Shown here piece after piece: positions 31,411 through 38,749 of a stretch of DNA of 38,749 nt. Within the stretch, counting starts at the first letter, position 1; each line of letters begins with the position of its first letter. The position numbers and the translations under genes were made by a program. The DNA comes from Candidatus Thorarchaeota archaeon (GTDB lineage Archaea > Asgardarchaeota > Thorarchaeia > Thorarchaeales > Thorarchaeaceae), in assembly GCA_018238205.1 (NCBI GenBank), contig JABCTV010000007.1, positions 1 through 38,749 on the forward strand, given 5' to 3'. Below the pieces are notes generated by a model, which was given only the letters and a program-made list of their open reading frames with translations, did not search any database and was not told the origin of the DNA.

Positions 31411-32538
31411 TTAGACTAATTCTGCTGTTGTATCCACAGTTTCGATATCGTTATTCTCATTTCGCTTATGATTACTTCGCCAAAATATAACAAATGAGAT
31501 GAGAGACATTCCAACTGCAAAGAACATGATTGGAGTATATCCTGGCCAGATTGAATAGATTACAGCTGCTATAATCGGACCCATGACACCTGATAACGAG
31601 AGCGTGGATGTTAGAAGGCCAGACGCAGTTGATCTATCTTCATTATTCTCAGTCACGAACTTGAGAGCACCTACATAGAGACATGACCAAGCAAATCCAA
31701 GTAGGAATTGTGACGGTAGAATCTCAATGACATTTCGGGCAAATGGGAACCATGCGAATGCGACAGCAGATGAAATCAACCCAATTGATACCAGAGTCCT
31801 GCTCTCAAAACGGTCTGTGATTGTCATCATAAACAATACTTGTGAGAGAGCATTTGTAGCCTGAACGATGGCTATTGTGAAAGTAGTAGCTCCCAAATCA
31901 TAAAGAAAGAGGGGCCATAAAGTCCAGATTGCAAATGCACTACCATGACGTAAGAATACGGCTAAGTAAATGTGCATATTTCTCTTGAAAGTTTCAACTG
32001 GAAACAATGGTACCTTGACCACAATTCTTGGTAGTTTAGGCAAAGTAAGTGCTGAAATAAAAGCAATACCAAGAAAGAGTGTAGAAATAACAAATGCATA
32101 ATAGATATTGAATCCTGCTGCATATCCCGCGAAAAGGGTTCCAAATCCCCAGCCAATTGCACCCCATGATGCAAATCGTCCCATTTTCATCTTTGACTCG
32201 TAAGCATATGCAGCAAGAGCTCCGGGGTACATTCCCACACAGAAGCCATTTGCCATCCGTACAATGAATAGTATTTCAAAACTTGAAGATACAAGTAACA
32301 AACTAAAACTGATTATAGCAAGCAATAGACCCGATTTAATGACTATCCTGCGTCCATAGATATCTCCAGCACGACCAAAGAAGTAAGATGCTAGAAACGA
32401 TGCACCGGCATATCCCGCAACTATGAACGTGATAAGTAACTCGGAGATCCCAAGATTCTCTCTAGCCAATATGGGAACATAGGTGAAAGCTGAGAGCATC
32501 GCCGCTCCTGCCATCATTTGGATAGTTGCGGTCTTCAA
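31411..32538 (-). CDS. MFS transporter (12 membrane helices)
   Basis: This is a 375-residue permease. Characteristic loop motif A is visible after helix 2 as FFGRAGDIYGRRIVI (G-R-x-x-D-x-x-G-R-R), and the N-terminal half continues with MANGFCVGMYPGALAAYAYE. Twelve hydrophobic helices can be traced, with a short central loop around LPKLPRIVVKVPLFPVETFKRN. Drug- or sugar-type efflux is possible; the substrate is unknown. The start is a TTG; GGGAGG lies about 16 nt before it, and the frame is open further upstream without an ATG, so the exact start is uncertain. It is followed after 20 bp by the small winged-helix gene. Confidence 0.88.
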   Translation of the reverse strand: MKTATIQMMAGAAMLSAFTYVPILARENLGISELLITFIVAGYAGASFLASYFFGRAGDIYGRRIVIKSGLLLAIISFSLLLVSSSFEILFIVRMANGFCVGMYPGALAAYAYESKMKMGRFASWGAIGWGFGTLFAGYAAGFNIYYAFVISTLFLGIAFISALTLPKLPRIVVKVPLFPVETFKRNMHIYLAVFLRHGSAFAIWTLWPLFLYDLGATTFTIAIVQATNALSQVLFMMTITDRFESRTLVSIGLISSAVAFAWFPFARNVIEILPSQFLLGFAWSCLYVGALKFVTENNEDRSTASGLLTSTLSLSGVMGPIIAAVIYSIWPGYTPIMFFAVGMSLISFVIFWRSNHKRNENNDIETVDTTAELV

Positions 32539-32670
32539 GAAATAATCACTACGCCTCCCCGAGTTATCCTCCTTTTCAATAGTACTATCTAATCATTTTC
32601 GCATTCTTGCAAAACCTTTTGTTCTCTTACACGAATTAACACTTGAATCTTAAAAAACGGAAGTGAATGA

Positions 32671-33069
32671 GTGGTTAAGTTATCTCCAAGAGCCAAGTTT
32701 ATTCTGATAACTGTTGATGAGTTACTATTAGTCCCACTGCTTATTTTGGTGGTATATCATTTTCTCCCAGAGATACTACCTTTTACAGTAGTTGCAAGCA
32801 TTGCAGGAGCCGCCATCTATGTAGTTGCAAAGTATCGTTTTATCTATGACTCCTTGAAAGATGGAACATACTATCTTTACGAAATAGAGGGGACAAAATG
32901 CAAAGTGATTGAAACAGTTACTCCTACATCAGGTAAGGTCAAAATCGGTGCTGAGATTTGGGATGCCCGAAGCGATAATGGTGAGATACTGGTTGGGACA
33001 AAGGTCGTAATTGTTTCTAGAGAGAGCTTGGTGGTTCACGTCAAACCTTGGCAAGGCGATACAAATTAG
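32671..33069 (+). CDS. NfeD-like membrane protein with C-terminal OB domain
   Basis: This 132-residue protein has two N-terminal membrane helices (about 8-30 and 36-52) and a C-terminal OB-fold: GKVKIGAEIWDARSDNGEILVGTKVVIVSRESLVVHV, the NfeD C-terminal signature (G-E-x-WDARS). NfeD proteins usually partner stomatin-like proteins or a membrane protease; neither gene is in view. The start is GTG at 32671, with a CTTAAAAAAC element about 20 bp upstream. It shares a TTAG stop overlap (4 bp) with the M42 peptidase gene. Confidence 0.85.
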   Translation: MVKLSPRAKFILITVDELLLVPLLILVVYHFLPEILPFTVVASIAGAAIYVVAKYRFIYDSLKDGTYYLYEIEGTKCKVIETVTPTSGKVKIGAEIWDARSDNGEILVGTKVVIVSRESLVVHVKPWQGDTN

Positions 33070-34103
33070 GTGCGAAGTACTTTCTCCAGAAGATTAATTG
33101 TCATCTCTACATCCTTTAGATTGATTGTTTCAAAACTGCTGTGTGAGTATCTACAAGGTACCGCAGTCACTGCAACTTTCTGTCCCTGCATTGCAAACTG
33201 TACGCCATCAGTGAGATAATGGTGATAAACCGCCCTCTGGACAGGTATCTTTTCATGTTCAGCAGTATCCAGTATAAGCCTCACCAACTCGTGTGAATAG
33301 TGCATTGCATCATCTTTAATGACAATCACAGGACCATTTCCGAGACTGATTCCAGCCTCCCCATTTGTGCCAGGATGGTCATCAGCTAGCCCAATATCTA
33401 TCACAATAACACCATCAACATCTAGGTCCCGAGCAGCAGCGGCAGCACCTTTAGCTCCTAACTCTTCCATCACTGTTGAAATAAAGGTCACTTTTGGTCG
33501 TTTACCAGCAGGGATCTTAGAGAGTTTCTCGGCCAATTCAATCATGATTACAAGCCCTATTCTGTCATCCATAGATTTCCCGCAAACATGATGTCCGACC
33601 TTTTCTACAGGTGCAGCATATATTATTGGATCGCCAATGTGGATACCCAGATCTTCAACTTCTTTCCGTGATGTCAGTCCAATATCAAGAAAGACCTCTT
33701 CATAGGTTGGGATTCTTGATTTTCCTTCTTTACCTGCAATATGCCCAGTCTTAACAGCAAAACATCCTGGAATGAAACCATCTTCTTTCATCACTAAGAC
33801 CCATTGTCCTGGTAGTAGGCGTAAGTCTGGCATATGTCCCTGAGTGTTCCATTTTGCACGAATGAAACCTTTCTCATCGATACTGCTAACGAGAAAACCC
33901 ACTTCATCTGCATGTGCTACAATCACAAAGTGTTTTCCACTACCATCCAATGTGGCGATGAGATTACCAATCTTGTCTTGAACAACAGTGGAGCAATACT
34001 CTCCTAGTTCACTTTTCATCACATCTTGCACAAGAGATTCTCTTCCAACTGGTCCTGGAGTAGCGGATAAGGTCTTTAGAAGTTCCAAGATTCGTTCTGT
34101 CAT
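33066..34103 (-). CDS. M42-family metallo-aminopeptidase
   Basis: This 345-residue di-metal peptidase carries the M42 ligands in order: His64 in AHADEVGF, Asp179 in KSMDDR, the catalytic Glu213-Glu214 in VMEELGAKGA, Asp236 in IDIGLAD and His321 in CRYSHSSFE. The M42 (PepA/TET/FrvX-like) enzymes cut N-terminal residues from peptides and usually form 12-subunit tetrahedra that act downstream of the proteasome. I set the start at the ATG at 34101-34103 (MTERILELLKT), since GGCGGTGG lies before it and the longer 21-residue extension is Cys/His-rich and not family-like. It is convergent with the NfeD-like gene. Confidence 0.92.
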   Translation of the reverse strand: MTERILELLKTLSATPGPVGRESLVQDVMKSELGEYCSTVVQDKIGNLIATLDGSGKHFVIVAHADEVGFLVSSIDEKGFIRAKWNTQGHMPDLRLLPGQWVLVMKEDGFIPGCFAVKTGHIAGKEGKSRIPTYEEVFLDIGLTSRKEVEDLGIHIGDPIIYAAPVEKVGHHVCGKSMDDRIGLVIMIELAEKLSKIPAGKRPKVTFISTVMEELGAKGAAAAARDLDVDGVIVIDIGLADDHPGTNGEAGISLGNGPVIVIKDDAMHYSHELVRLILDTAEHEKIPVQRAVYHHYLTDGVQFAMQGQKVAVTAVPCRYSHSSFETINLKDVEMTINLLEKVLRT

Positions 34104-34215
34104 TTTTCCACCGCCATGTAAAGTGTGACATTGGCACTTAAGCATCTGCATCTTGGTCTGTGGCATAATGCTTTAGAGTCGGAATGCTTCCTGAAAATAC
34201 TGTAAGGCGACATCC

Positions 34216-35196
34216 ATGATTGTTACAGTAACAACGGTTGTTGTGTTAGTTATTGGCGTACTGTCTTTAGCTCTGGCCTTGTATGGCGGTTTCCTCTCTT
34301 TTTCAATAACCGAGAAATTAGATGGTGATGAGGAAGAAAAACACCACGCTGAACAACGTTACTATCTTCTTGGAATGATTGGTATTATCGTCTTGTTCGC
34401 TCGAATATTGAATGTACCACTATTCTTCTGGATGATTCAATCACTGGTTCCCTATTGTCCGGGAGCTATGTGTGCATACGGTGTAATCAACGTTGGAGCT
34501 CCTTACTCAACCATTGCTCTGGTAATGAAAATTATACTACCATTTGTCTATGGTTCCTGGTTGGTCGTTGAGATTTCTAACAGGAAACAACCAAATCTTC
34601 CTCTGATAAGAGGCCTTTCTCGCTCATTTGCAATGTTCTTACTCCCATTAGTACTATTGGACAGTGCAGTGGATGTGCTTTTGGTTACATCAATTCGACC
34701 TATCTATGCCCCCTGTTGTTCGAGTGTCTATGATATTGATCCACCTTTCTCTCCATCTGCACTTTTTGGATCTCAGGTCGGTATGTTGATAGTTCTAATG
34801 ACAATCATTGTAGCTGTCGCACTGATAGCGGTCCAGTGGTTTGAAAGTAGGGATAGACGTCTGCCTTCGCTAACTCTTATTCTATCTGTATTAGTTGCTT
34901 TTCTCTATCTCATCACACTTCATGACACACTCGCACCCCTTGTACTAGGACTATCTGACCACCACTGTCCGTATTGCTTATTCCAGGAGTTTCCTGATAC
35001 TGCGATATTCGCTGGTCTATTTTGGATTGGAGTGGCCTCTGCAGGATGGAGAGTGATTCTCGAAATGTTATGGAGGCGAAAGAATCTGCCAAGTGAGAGC
35101 ATAAGTGGTTTCTCTGATTTCCTTCTAAAACTATCATCTCTTTCAATTCTATTTAGTATGGTAAGTCTTGTTTCCCACATCATTGTTGCTCTTTGA
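34216..35196 (+). CDS. Cys-rich polytopic membrane protein with CPYC motif
   Basis: This 326-residue protein has about eight membrane helices. The non-membrane loops carry paired cysteines: YCPGAMCAYGV (about 80-90), APCCSSVYD (about 166-174) and DHHCPYCLFQEF near 250. Such C-x2-C and CC pairs suggest disulfide exchange (a VKOR- or DsbB-like role) or metal binding (copper or mercury). It faces, and overlaps by 17 bp, the ABC transporter/NosL-like operon, whose proteins also carry CPMCGM and other cysteines. I infer a functional link but cannot name the family. Confidence 0.7.
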   Translation: MIVTVTTVVVLVIGVLSLALALYGGFLSFSITEKLDGDEEEKHHAEQRYYLLGMIGIIVLFARILNVPLFFWMIQSLVPYCPGAMCAYGVINVGAPYSTIALVMKIILPFVYGSWLVVEISNRKQPNLPLIRGLSRSFAMFLLPLVLLDSAVDVLLVTSIRPIYAPCCSSVYDIDPPFSPSALFGSQVGMLIVLMTIIVAVALIAVQWFESRDRRLPSLTLILSVLVAFLYLITLHDTLAPLVLGLSDHHCPYCLFQEFPDTAIFAGLFWIGVASAGWRVILEMLWRRKNLPSESISGFSDFLLKLSSLSILFSMVSLVSHIIVAL

Positions 35197-35875
35197 TGGT
35201 ATCAACAACTTGCCCATCATGTAATAGATGACGAATATCTGCCCATTTCAATACCATCGGATCATGAGATGCCACAACCACAGTCAGTCCCTCTTCTTTA
35301 ACCATCCTTCTGAGTGTAGACAATAGATCCTTGGTTAATGCCTCATCTATTGATGAACTAGGCTCATCGGCAATCAATATTCGAGGGTTGTTCATCAATG
35401 CTCGTGCAATGCTAACCCTTTGGAGTTCCCCCCCGCTTAATTCTGCTGCCCTGAAATCAAGTCTGTGATCCATTCCAACTGAAATTAATCGTTCTCTAGC
35501 AAGAGATTCTGCTTCGGATTGAGATATGTCTGTACAGAGTAGAGGTAATGCTACATTTTCTGTAGAGGTTAGCTGAGGGATAAGATACTGAGCCTGAAAT
35601 ATGAAACCGATAGTGTCACGTCGAATCCTTGTTCTAAACACCTCAGATAGACCTGATACTTCTTTGGTTCCAAGGAAGACTTTCCCCTTCGATGGTCGGG
35701 TTAGAAGCCCAATGAGACTAAGTGCAGTACTTTTTCCAGAACCACTGGGACCACCAAGTGCTACAATTGTTCCCTCCTCAATCTCTAATGTCACATCCCT
35801 AAGTGCATCAACTTGACGAGGTGAACCAGGATTGTAGGTTTTCCATACACTTTCAATTCTAATAGCTGCAGTCAT
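35180..35875 (-). CDS. ABC transporter ATPase, MacB/LolD-type
   Basis: This 231-residue ATPase has Walker A GPSGSGKST (42-50), Q-loop Gln94 in FIFQAQYLIPQLT, signature LSGGE (146-150), Walker B ILIADEPS (Asp170-Glu171) and switch His204. The spacing and the Q-loop context match the MacB/LolD/FtsE group that powers FtsX-type permeases. The ATG at 35873-35875 is preferred to the GTG at 35884, as GAGGT lies 7 nt before it. It begins 1 nt after the stop of the permease gene, so both are translated together. The 3' end runs 17 bp into the convergent Cys-rich membrane protein gene. Confidence 0.95.
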   Translation of the reverse strand: MTAAIRIESVWKTYNPGSPRQVDALRDVTLEIEEGTIVALGGPSGSGKSTALSLIGLLTRPSKGKVFLGTKEVSGLSEVFRTRIRRDTIGFIFQAQYLIPQLTSTENVALPLLCTDISQSEAESLARERLISVGMDHRLDFRAAELSGGELQRVSIARALMNNPRILIADEPSSSIDEALTKDLLSTLRRMVKEEGLTVVVASHDPMVLKWADIRHLLHDGQVVDTIKEQQ

Positions 35876-35876
35876 T

Positions 35877-37091
35877 TTATACACCTCTTAGAACAATGTC
35901 TGGTTCTGTTATTGCATTCCGCCATGAGGGGATTACTGCTGCTACAAGTATTGGTATGAGACCCACTGCATATACCATGAATATTGTGGATAGTGAGATT
36001 GTTAGAGGAATACCTCCTGGGAGTAGAACGAGACTCCATCCTAGTATATATCCTGCAAGAAGTGGAGCACCAAGAATGAAGTCGAAGATGATTGCAAAAG
36101 ATATTCCTAGGCTGACCCCAAGTAGGCTTAGAGTTACACACTCTAACATCCTTATCTCAAGAACATCTACAGTATCAAATCCAAGTGCTTTCAGGAGACC
36201 TACTTCTCTCCTTGCCTCCTCTGAACCTGCACTAGATACAGTAAATGCTAGCAGAACGACCGAAAGGAGTAGAATCACCCAAAGTAGGGCGGTGATACCA
36301 GCTCTCCCAGTATATGCTTTGAGCATTGAATCCCTGATTGCATCACTGGTCAATACCCTGGCTTCAGATATCCCAGTATCAAGACGAAATGCAACACTAT
36401 TCAAATCAGATCCGTAGTTGGTCCAAACCGCAATGTCTGTGAAAGTCGCATTTTCATATCCTAGTACTTCACGAGCACTCTGAATATCTGTAAGAATCAT
36501 GTCGTAACTATATATCTTGGATTCACTAGTAAAAATACCAATGACCTCAAACTCAATTAGTTCACCATCAAAGGTAATGAGTGAGAGAAGGGTTCCGACT
36601 TGTACTTGCAAGGGCATAGCTGATGCAGCCATCATATCGACTATACCTTGACCCACGATCATCTTTCTGTAATCTGATTCATTCAGAAATCTTCCTACCC
36701 CAAGAATATCGGTTCCCACCGCACCTATCATAGTGCTATATTCTGTGGCATTGACACCCAGTATAGTTAGTAAACTTCCACTCCCGACATCCGAGTATCC
36801 CCAGACTCGAGGAGTTGCAACTCGCACTCCTGTTGTATCAGTTACATTAGATATCCAACTATCTGGAATTGGTACTTGACGTCCCCCGACTAATCTTTGA
36901 AGAACAATATCTGGTCCTTCGTCTACTGAATCTGTTACATCCGTGACCACTCCTTCTCTGATGAACTCCACAGAGCAGAGAATGGATGTTGATACAAATA
37001 GTGCAATGATGATTGCTACGCTACGTGTACGATATTTGAGGACATTGCCTAATGCATAGCTAGCCAAGTTACTGTGTTTTCGTACTCCCAT
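35877..37091 (-). CDS. FtsX/MacB-type ABC permease
   Basis: This 404-residue protein has an N-terminal membrane helix (about 21-42, after SNLASYALGNVLKYRTRS), a periplasm-like MacB domain (about 45-265), and three C-terminal helices starting at GITALLWVILLLSVVLLAF. SSAGSEEARREVGLLKALGF, the ATPase-coupling helix typical of FtsX permeases, is clear. The family acts as a mechanotransmission device, moving or extracting lipoproteins, peptides or metal-loaded partners. The ATG follows AGGAGA. It overlaps the preceding gene by 23 bp and is directly coupled to the ATPase gene. Confidence 0.93.
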   Translation of the reverse strand: MGVRKHSNLASYALGNVLKYRTRSVAIIIALFVSTSILCSVEFIREGVVTDVTDSVDEGPDIVLQRLVGGRQVPIPDSWISNVTDTTGVRVATPRVWGYSDVGSGSLLTILGVNATEYSTMIGAVGTDILGVGRFLNESDYRKMIVGQGIVDMMAASAMPLQVQVGTLLSLITFDGELIEFEVIGIFTSESKIYSYDMILTDIQSAREVLGYENATFTDIAVWTNYGSDLNSVAFRLDTGISEARVLTSDAIRDSMLKAYTGRAGITALLWVILLLSVVLLAFTVSSAGSEEARREVGLLKALGFDTVDVLEIRMLECVTLSLLGVSLGISFAIIFDFILGAPLLAGYILGWSLVLLPGGIPLTISLSTIFMVYAVGLIPILVAAVIPSWRNAITEPDIVLRGV

Positions 37092-37473
37092 AGCTTCTCC
37101 TTCCTAGTATCAAAATTAGTGCCACTGGCACAACTGCAAAAACAAATGCAAGAAGTATTACGCTCATATTCTGTGAAGATGGTGCATAGTTCCAGAACAA
37201 ATTTTCATTGAATTCAGTAAAATTCTCAGGTTGTTCTGATTGTAGAGGGTTTCCTGAGTATATTGGATATCCTCCTGGAATGTCTCCAATCATACCATAT
37301 GGCGATTCTAGACCCGGAGCCCTGATGTAATAGGAATCTTGCATTACTGCAGGTCCAAGATCAAAGAATACCCATGGTGAAGATTGACTAGCGTTCTGAA
37401 TAGCAAGCGCGAACCCGACGTTGAAGAGAAGTGATATCGCAATTATAATTGGAATTAGCATTCTCTTTCTCAC
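37069..37473 (-). CDS. Small double-anchored surface protein of the ABC operon
   Basis: This 134-residue protein has a signal or anchor helix at 5-25, an extracytoplasmic Pro/Gly/Tyr-rich middle part (residues 30-95, with YGMIGDIPGGYPIYSG), a second membrane helix at about 103-124 and a short basic tail. No family recognised. The GTG start (37473) has GAGGTGAT just before it; ATG at 37461 is an alternative. It lies 14 bp after the NosL-like gene and overlaps the permease start by 23 bp, so it likely belongs to the same complex. Confidence 0.65.
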   Translation of the reverse strand: MRKRMLIPIIIAISLLFNVGFALAIQNASQSSPWVFFDLGPAVMQDSYYIRAPGLESPYGMIGDIPGGYPIYSGNPLQSEQPENFTEFNENLFWNYAPSSQNMSVILLAFVFAVVPVALILILGRRSYGSTKTQ

Positions 37474-37486
37474 AATATCACCTCAA

Positions 37487-37957
37487 TCAAGACCATACGT
37501 AGGGATTTCCGATTATTGCACCACCATACTCGTCAATGAAGTGACTCTCGCACATATCAATCTCTCCAACATCCTCACAGAGTGGAACAATAGTTGGCTC
37601 GTTTGTAGTTGGATTGAGATATTCTGTTGAGTATACCCAGACTATCATAGGGTCGTCCCAGTCCATTAACATTCCACACATGGGACATCTGACCTGAACT
37701 TTCTCAAGTGTATCAATAAGATCTGCATCAATCAGATCTTGAAATACTACTAGTGAGATATTGACACAGCAATAGTGTATTGTGGTCCCATTATGAAATG
37801 AAAAGGTCACTTCATGACCAATTCTATTCTGAATCTCCAGATGGGTATAATCACAGTAGTGGATGACTGGCGTAAAGATAGCAGTATAGGTGTAGATTCC
37901 AAAACAGCACAAAATAATTGCGATAATTTGCATTGCTTTGCGTTGTTCAGGGTTCAA
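37487..37957 (-). CDS. NosL-like Cys-rich anchored protein (CPMCGM)
   Basis: This 156-residue protein has a membrane anchor at about 10-28, two nearby pairs of cysteines (HYCDY at about 34 and HYCCVN near 62), and CPMCGM (about 91-96), the metal-binding motif of NosL, the copper chaperone family. Then come WVYSTEYLNP and C-x-ED...MCESHF, which add further Cys/His ligands. NosL proteins usually lie next to MacB-type ABC genes (NosFY or others), as here. The order of the Cys sites differs from standard NosL, so it is a relative only. The TTG start is supported by GGAGG 8 nt upstream. Confidence 0.68.
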   Translation of the reverse strand: MNPEQRKAMQIIAIILCCFGIYTYTAIFTPVIHYCDYTHLEIQNRIGHEVTFSFHNGTTIHYCCVNISLVVFQDLIDADLIDTLEKVQVRCPMCGMLMDWDDPMIVWVYSTEYLNPTTNEPTIVPLCEDVGEIDMCESHFIDEYGGAIIGNPYVWS

Positions 37958-37970
37958 TATTTTTCCTCCT

Positions 37971-38177
37971 CTACTCGAGGGTTTTGAATAAGCCTACCAG
38001 AGAAACGATCGCTATTACTGCTCCAAGAATTGTTTCTACTGTTCGTGTGTCCCAACAACGCATGTGGGTAACGCAAACAGGAACAAAAGTCCATGGTGCA
38101 AGTGCGACAACACATCCCAGCATGAGAAGTACAATGTATAGAATTGCTTCAAGTTTCATTATGTTCACCAATGTCAT
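37971..38177 (-). CDS. DUF4418 family membrane protein
   Basis: This 68-residue protein has two helices, EAILYIVLLMLGCVVALAPW and VETILGAVIAIVSLVGLF, linked by a short loop with TFVPVCVTHMRCWDT. The motif APWxFxPVCxxHMRCW is the signature of DUF4418, small membrane proteins found next to MacB-type ABC genes. The function is unknown; the loop Cys/His could bind metal or form a disulfide. Its ATG overlaps the previous stop (ATGA, 4 bp); an internal ATG (38159) with GGTGA before it is possible. Confidence 0.85.
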   Translation of the reverse strand: MTLVNIMKLEAILYIVLLMLGCVVALAPWTFVPVCVTHMRCWDTRTVETILGAVIAIVSLVGLFKTLE

Positions 38178-38581
38178 GTTGTTATATCTATGGAAAATGT
38201 TTGAGTGTCTGCTGAGTTCTGAATAGGCGCATTATCAAAAGCAGTTACAAAGAACTGCGCCAGGTCTCCATCACTGATAGGACCAAAGGTCGCGACCCAT
38301 CTACCGCCTGCAATACATAGACAAGCGTAAAATGACATATCCTGTAATTCCCATTCTACACCATCCAATGAGCTTGATAATTGCGCACCAGATACTCCAG
38401 AACGATCAATACAATATATCACAACCCTGACGATATCACCTACAACAGGACGCACTGGAAGGATATCCACCTGATAAATCAAGGGTCCCTCAACGTCATC
38501 AAAAACAGCATTCACCACGACTCCAGTAAGTAGTAACATCAAGATGGTTCCGATACAGATCAGTTTTGTCTGATTTCTCAC
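38174..38581 (-). CDS. Secreted/anchored Ig-like domain protein, first visible gene of the ABC operon
   Basis: From a GTG at 38579-38581 the product has 135 residues, with a textbook N-terminal signal/anchor (RNQTKLICIGTILMLLLTGVVV). A single beta-sandwich domain follows with the look of fibronectin/Ig-like repeats: VRPVVGDIVRVVIYCID, then GAQLSSSLDGVEWEL, GGRWVATFGPISDGDLAQFFVTAFDNA. There are two cysteines in ACLC. The frame stays open to the right window edge, so a longer protein is possible, but the upstream translation looks non-coding. It is coupled to the DUF4418 gene by a 4-bp overlap. Confidence 0.68.
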   Translation of the reverse strand: MRNQTKLICIGTILMLLLTGVVVNAVFDDVEGPLIYQVDILPVRPVVGDIVRVVIYCIDRSGVSGAQLSSSLDGVEWELQDMSFYACLCIAGGRWVATFGPISDGDLAQFFVTAFDNAPIQNSADTQTFSIDITT

Positions 38582-38749
38582 CTTGAGATTGCAGCTCCAT
38601 GGAGTAATTCCAATTATTGTTCCTCTCAAAGCACTATACAAGCTTATCGTATTTGATAGAAAAAAGAATAAGTTGTTTTCAACCAGTCTAAGCTTTAAGC
38701 CCAATTGAACCCAGAGGTTTGTCCAAGCAGAATTCCTTGTCTGTTCGCC

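Noticed and set aside
34104-34166. N-terminal extension of the M42 peptidase
   Set aside because: It is Cys/His-rich and not family-like; the ATG at 34103 has a ribosome site and the normal N terminus.
38582-38704. Longer start of the Ig-like protein at 38704
   Set aside because: The extension precedes a well-formed signal helix and does not look like coding sequence, although the frame is open to the edge.
1-38749. CRISPR arrays, insertion sequences, rRNA genes
   Set aside because: I saw no spaced direct-repeat array, transposase gene, terminal inverted repeats or rRNA stretches.

Overview
The window looks like a chromosomal segment of an archaeon. The signs are the archaeal/eukaryotic ribosomal proteins eL38 and eL40, a tRNA-Val(CAC) with an intron in a textbook bulge-helix-bulge fold, an aCPSF2-type beta-CASP nuclease, a PAC2-family protein, TATA-type promoters and many TTG/GTG starts. 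Two tandem small proteins resemble profilins, and a cytosine deaminase is close to the fungal Fcy1 type. These point to an Asgard lineage, perhaps Thorarchaeia-like; this placement is inference from sequence features.

Layout. 1-1,120: a partial C-terminal coding end, a 412-bp gap, and a coiled-coil ORF that runs out of frame into the next gene; this end may be foreign or chimeric. 1,121-5,099: aCPSF2, then on the minus strand eL40, tRNA-Val, eL38, and the succinyl-CoA ligase operon sucC-sucD. 5,174-12,885: a Ski2-like pseudo-helicase with a SWIM finger, a PAC2 protein, a minus-strand operon (threonine synthase, cytosine deaminase, NSUN RNA m5C methyltransferase, PUA protein), a CYTH phosphohydrolase and an HD hydrolase.

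13,094-24,380 is one plus-strand operon of about 11 kb: a 2,038-residue surface protein (degenerate transglutaminase domain, about 13 Ig-like repeats, C-terminal membrane anchor and DUF4129), a DUF4350 protein, a MoxR AAA+ ATPase, a DUF58 protein with a MIDAS motif, and a polytopic membrane protein. The MoxR-DUF58-DUF4129-transglutaminase set is known in bacteria; here the surface protein is very large and its transglutaminase appears dead.

24,388-30,106: an OPT-family transporter, a DUF167 protein, two profilin-like paralogs, a stand-alone RAM (Lrp/AsnC ligand-binding) protein, a winged-helix regulator with repeated motifs around its promoter, and a previously unremarked set of three tandem micro-ORFs (35, 29 and 38 codons) behind a strong TATA box.

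30,192-38,581: a zinc-ribbon methyltransferase, an MFS transporter with a small winged-helix partner, an NfeD-like protein, an M42 aminopeptidase, and a tightly coupled minus-strand operon (Ig-like secreted/anchored protein, DUF4418, NosL-like protein, single-domain surface protein, FtsX/MacB permease, ABC ATPase). This operon faces a Cys-rich membrane protein with a CPYC motif. Convergent genes repeatedly end on top of each other, often sharing a 4-bp stop overlap, so the genome is compact apart from the first kilobase.
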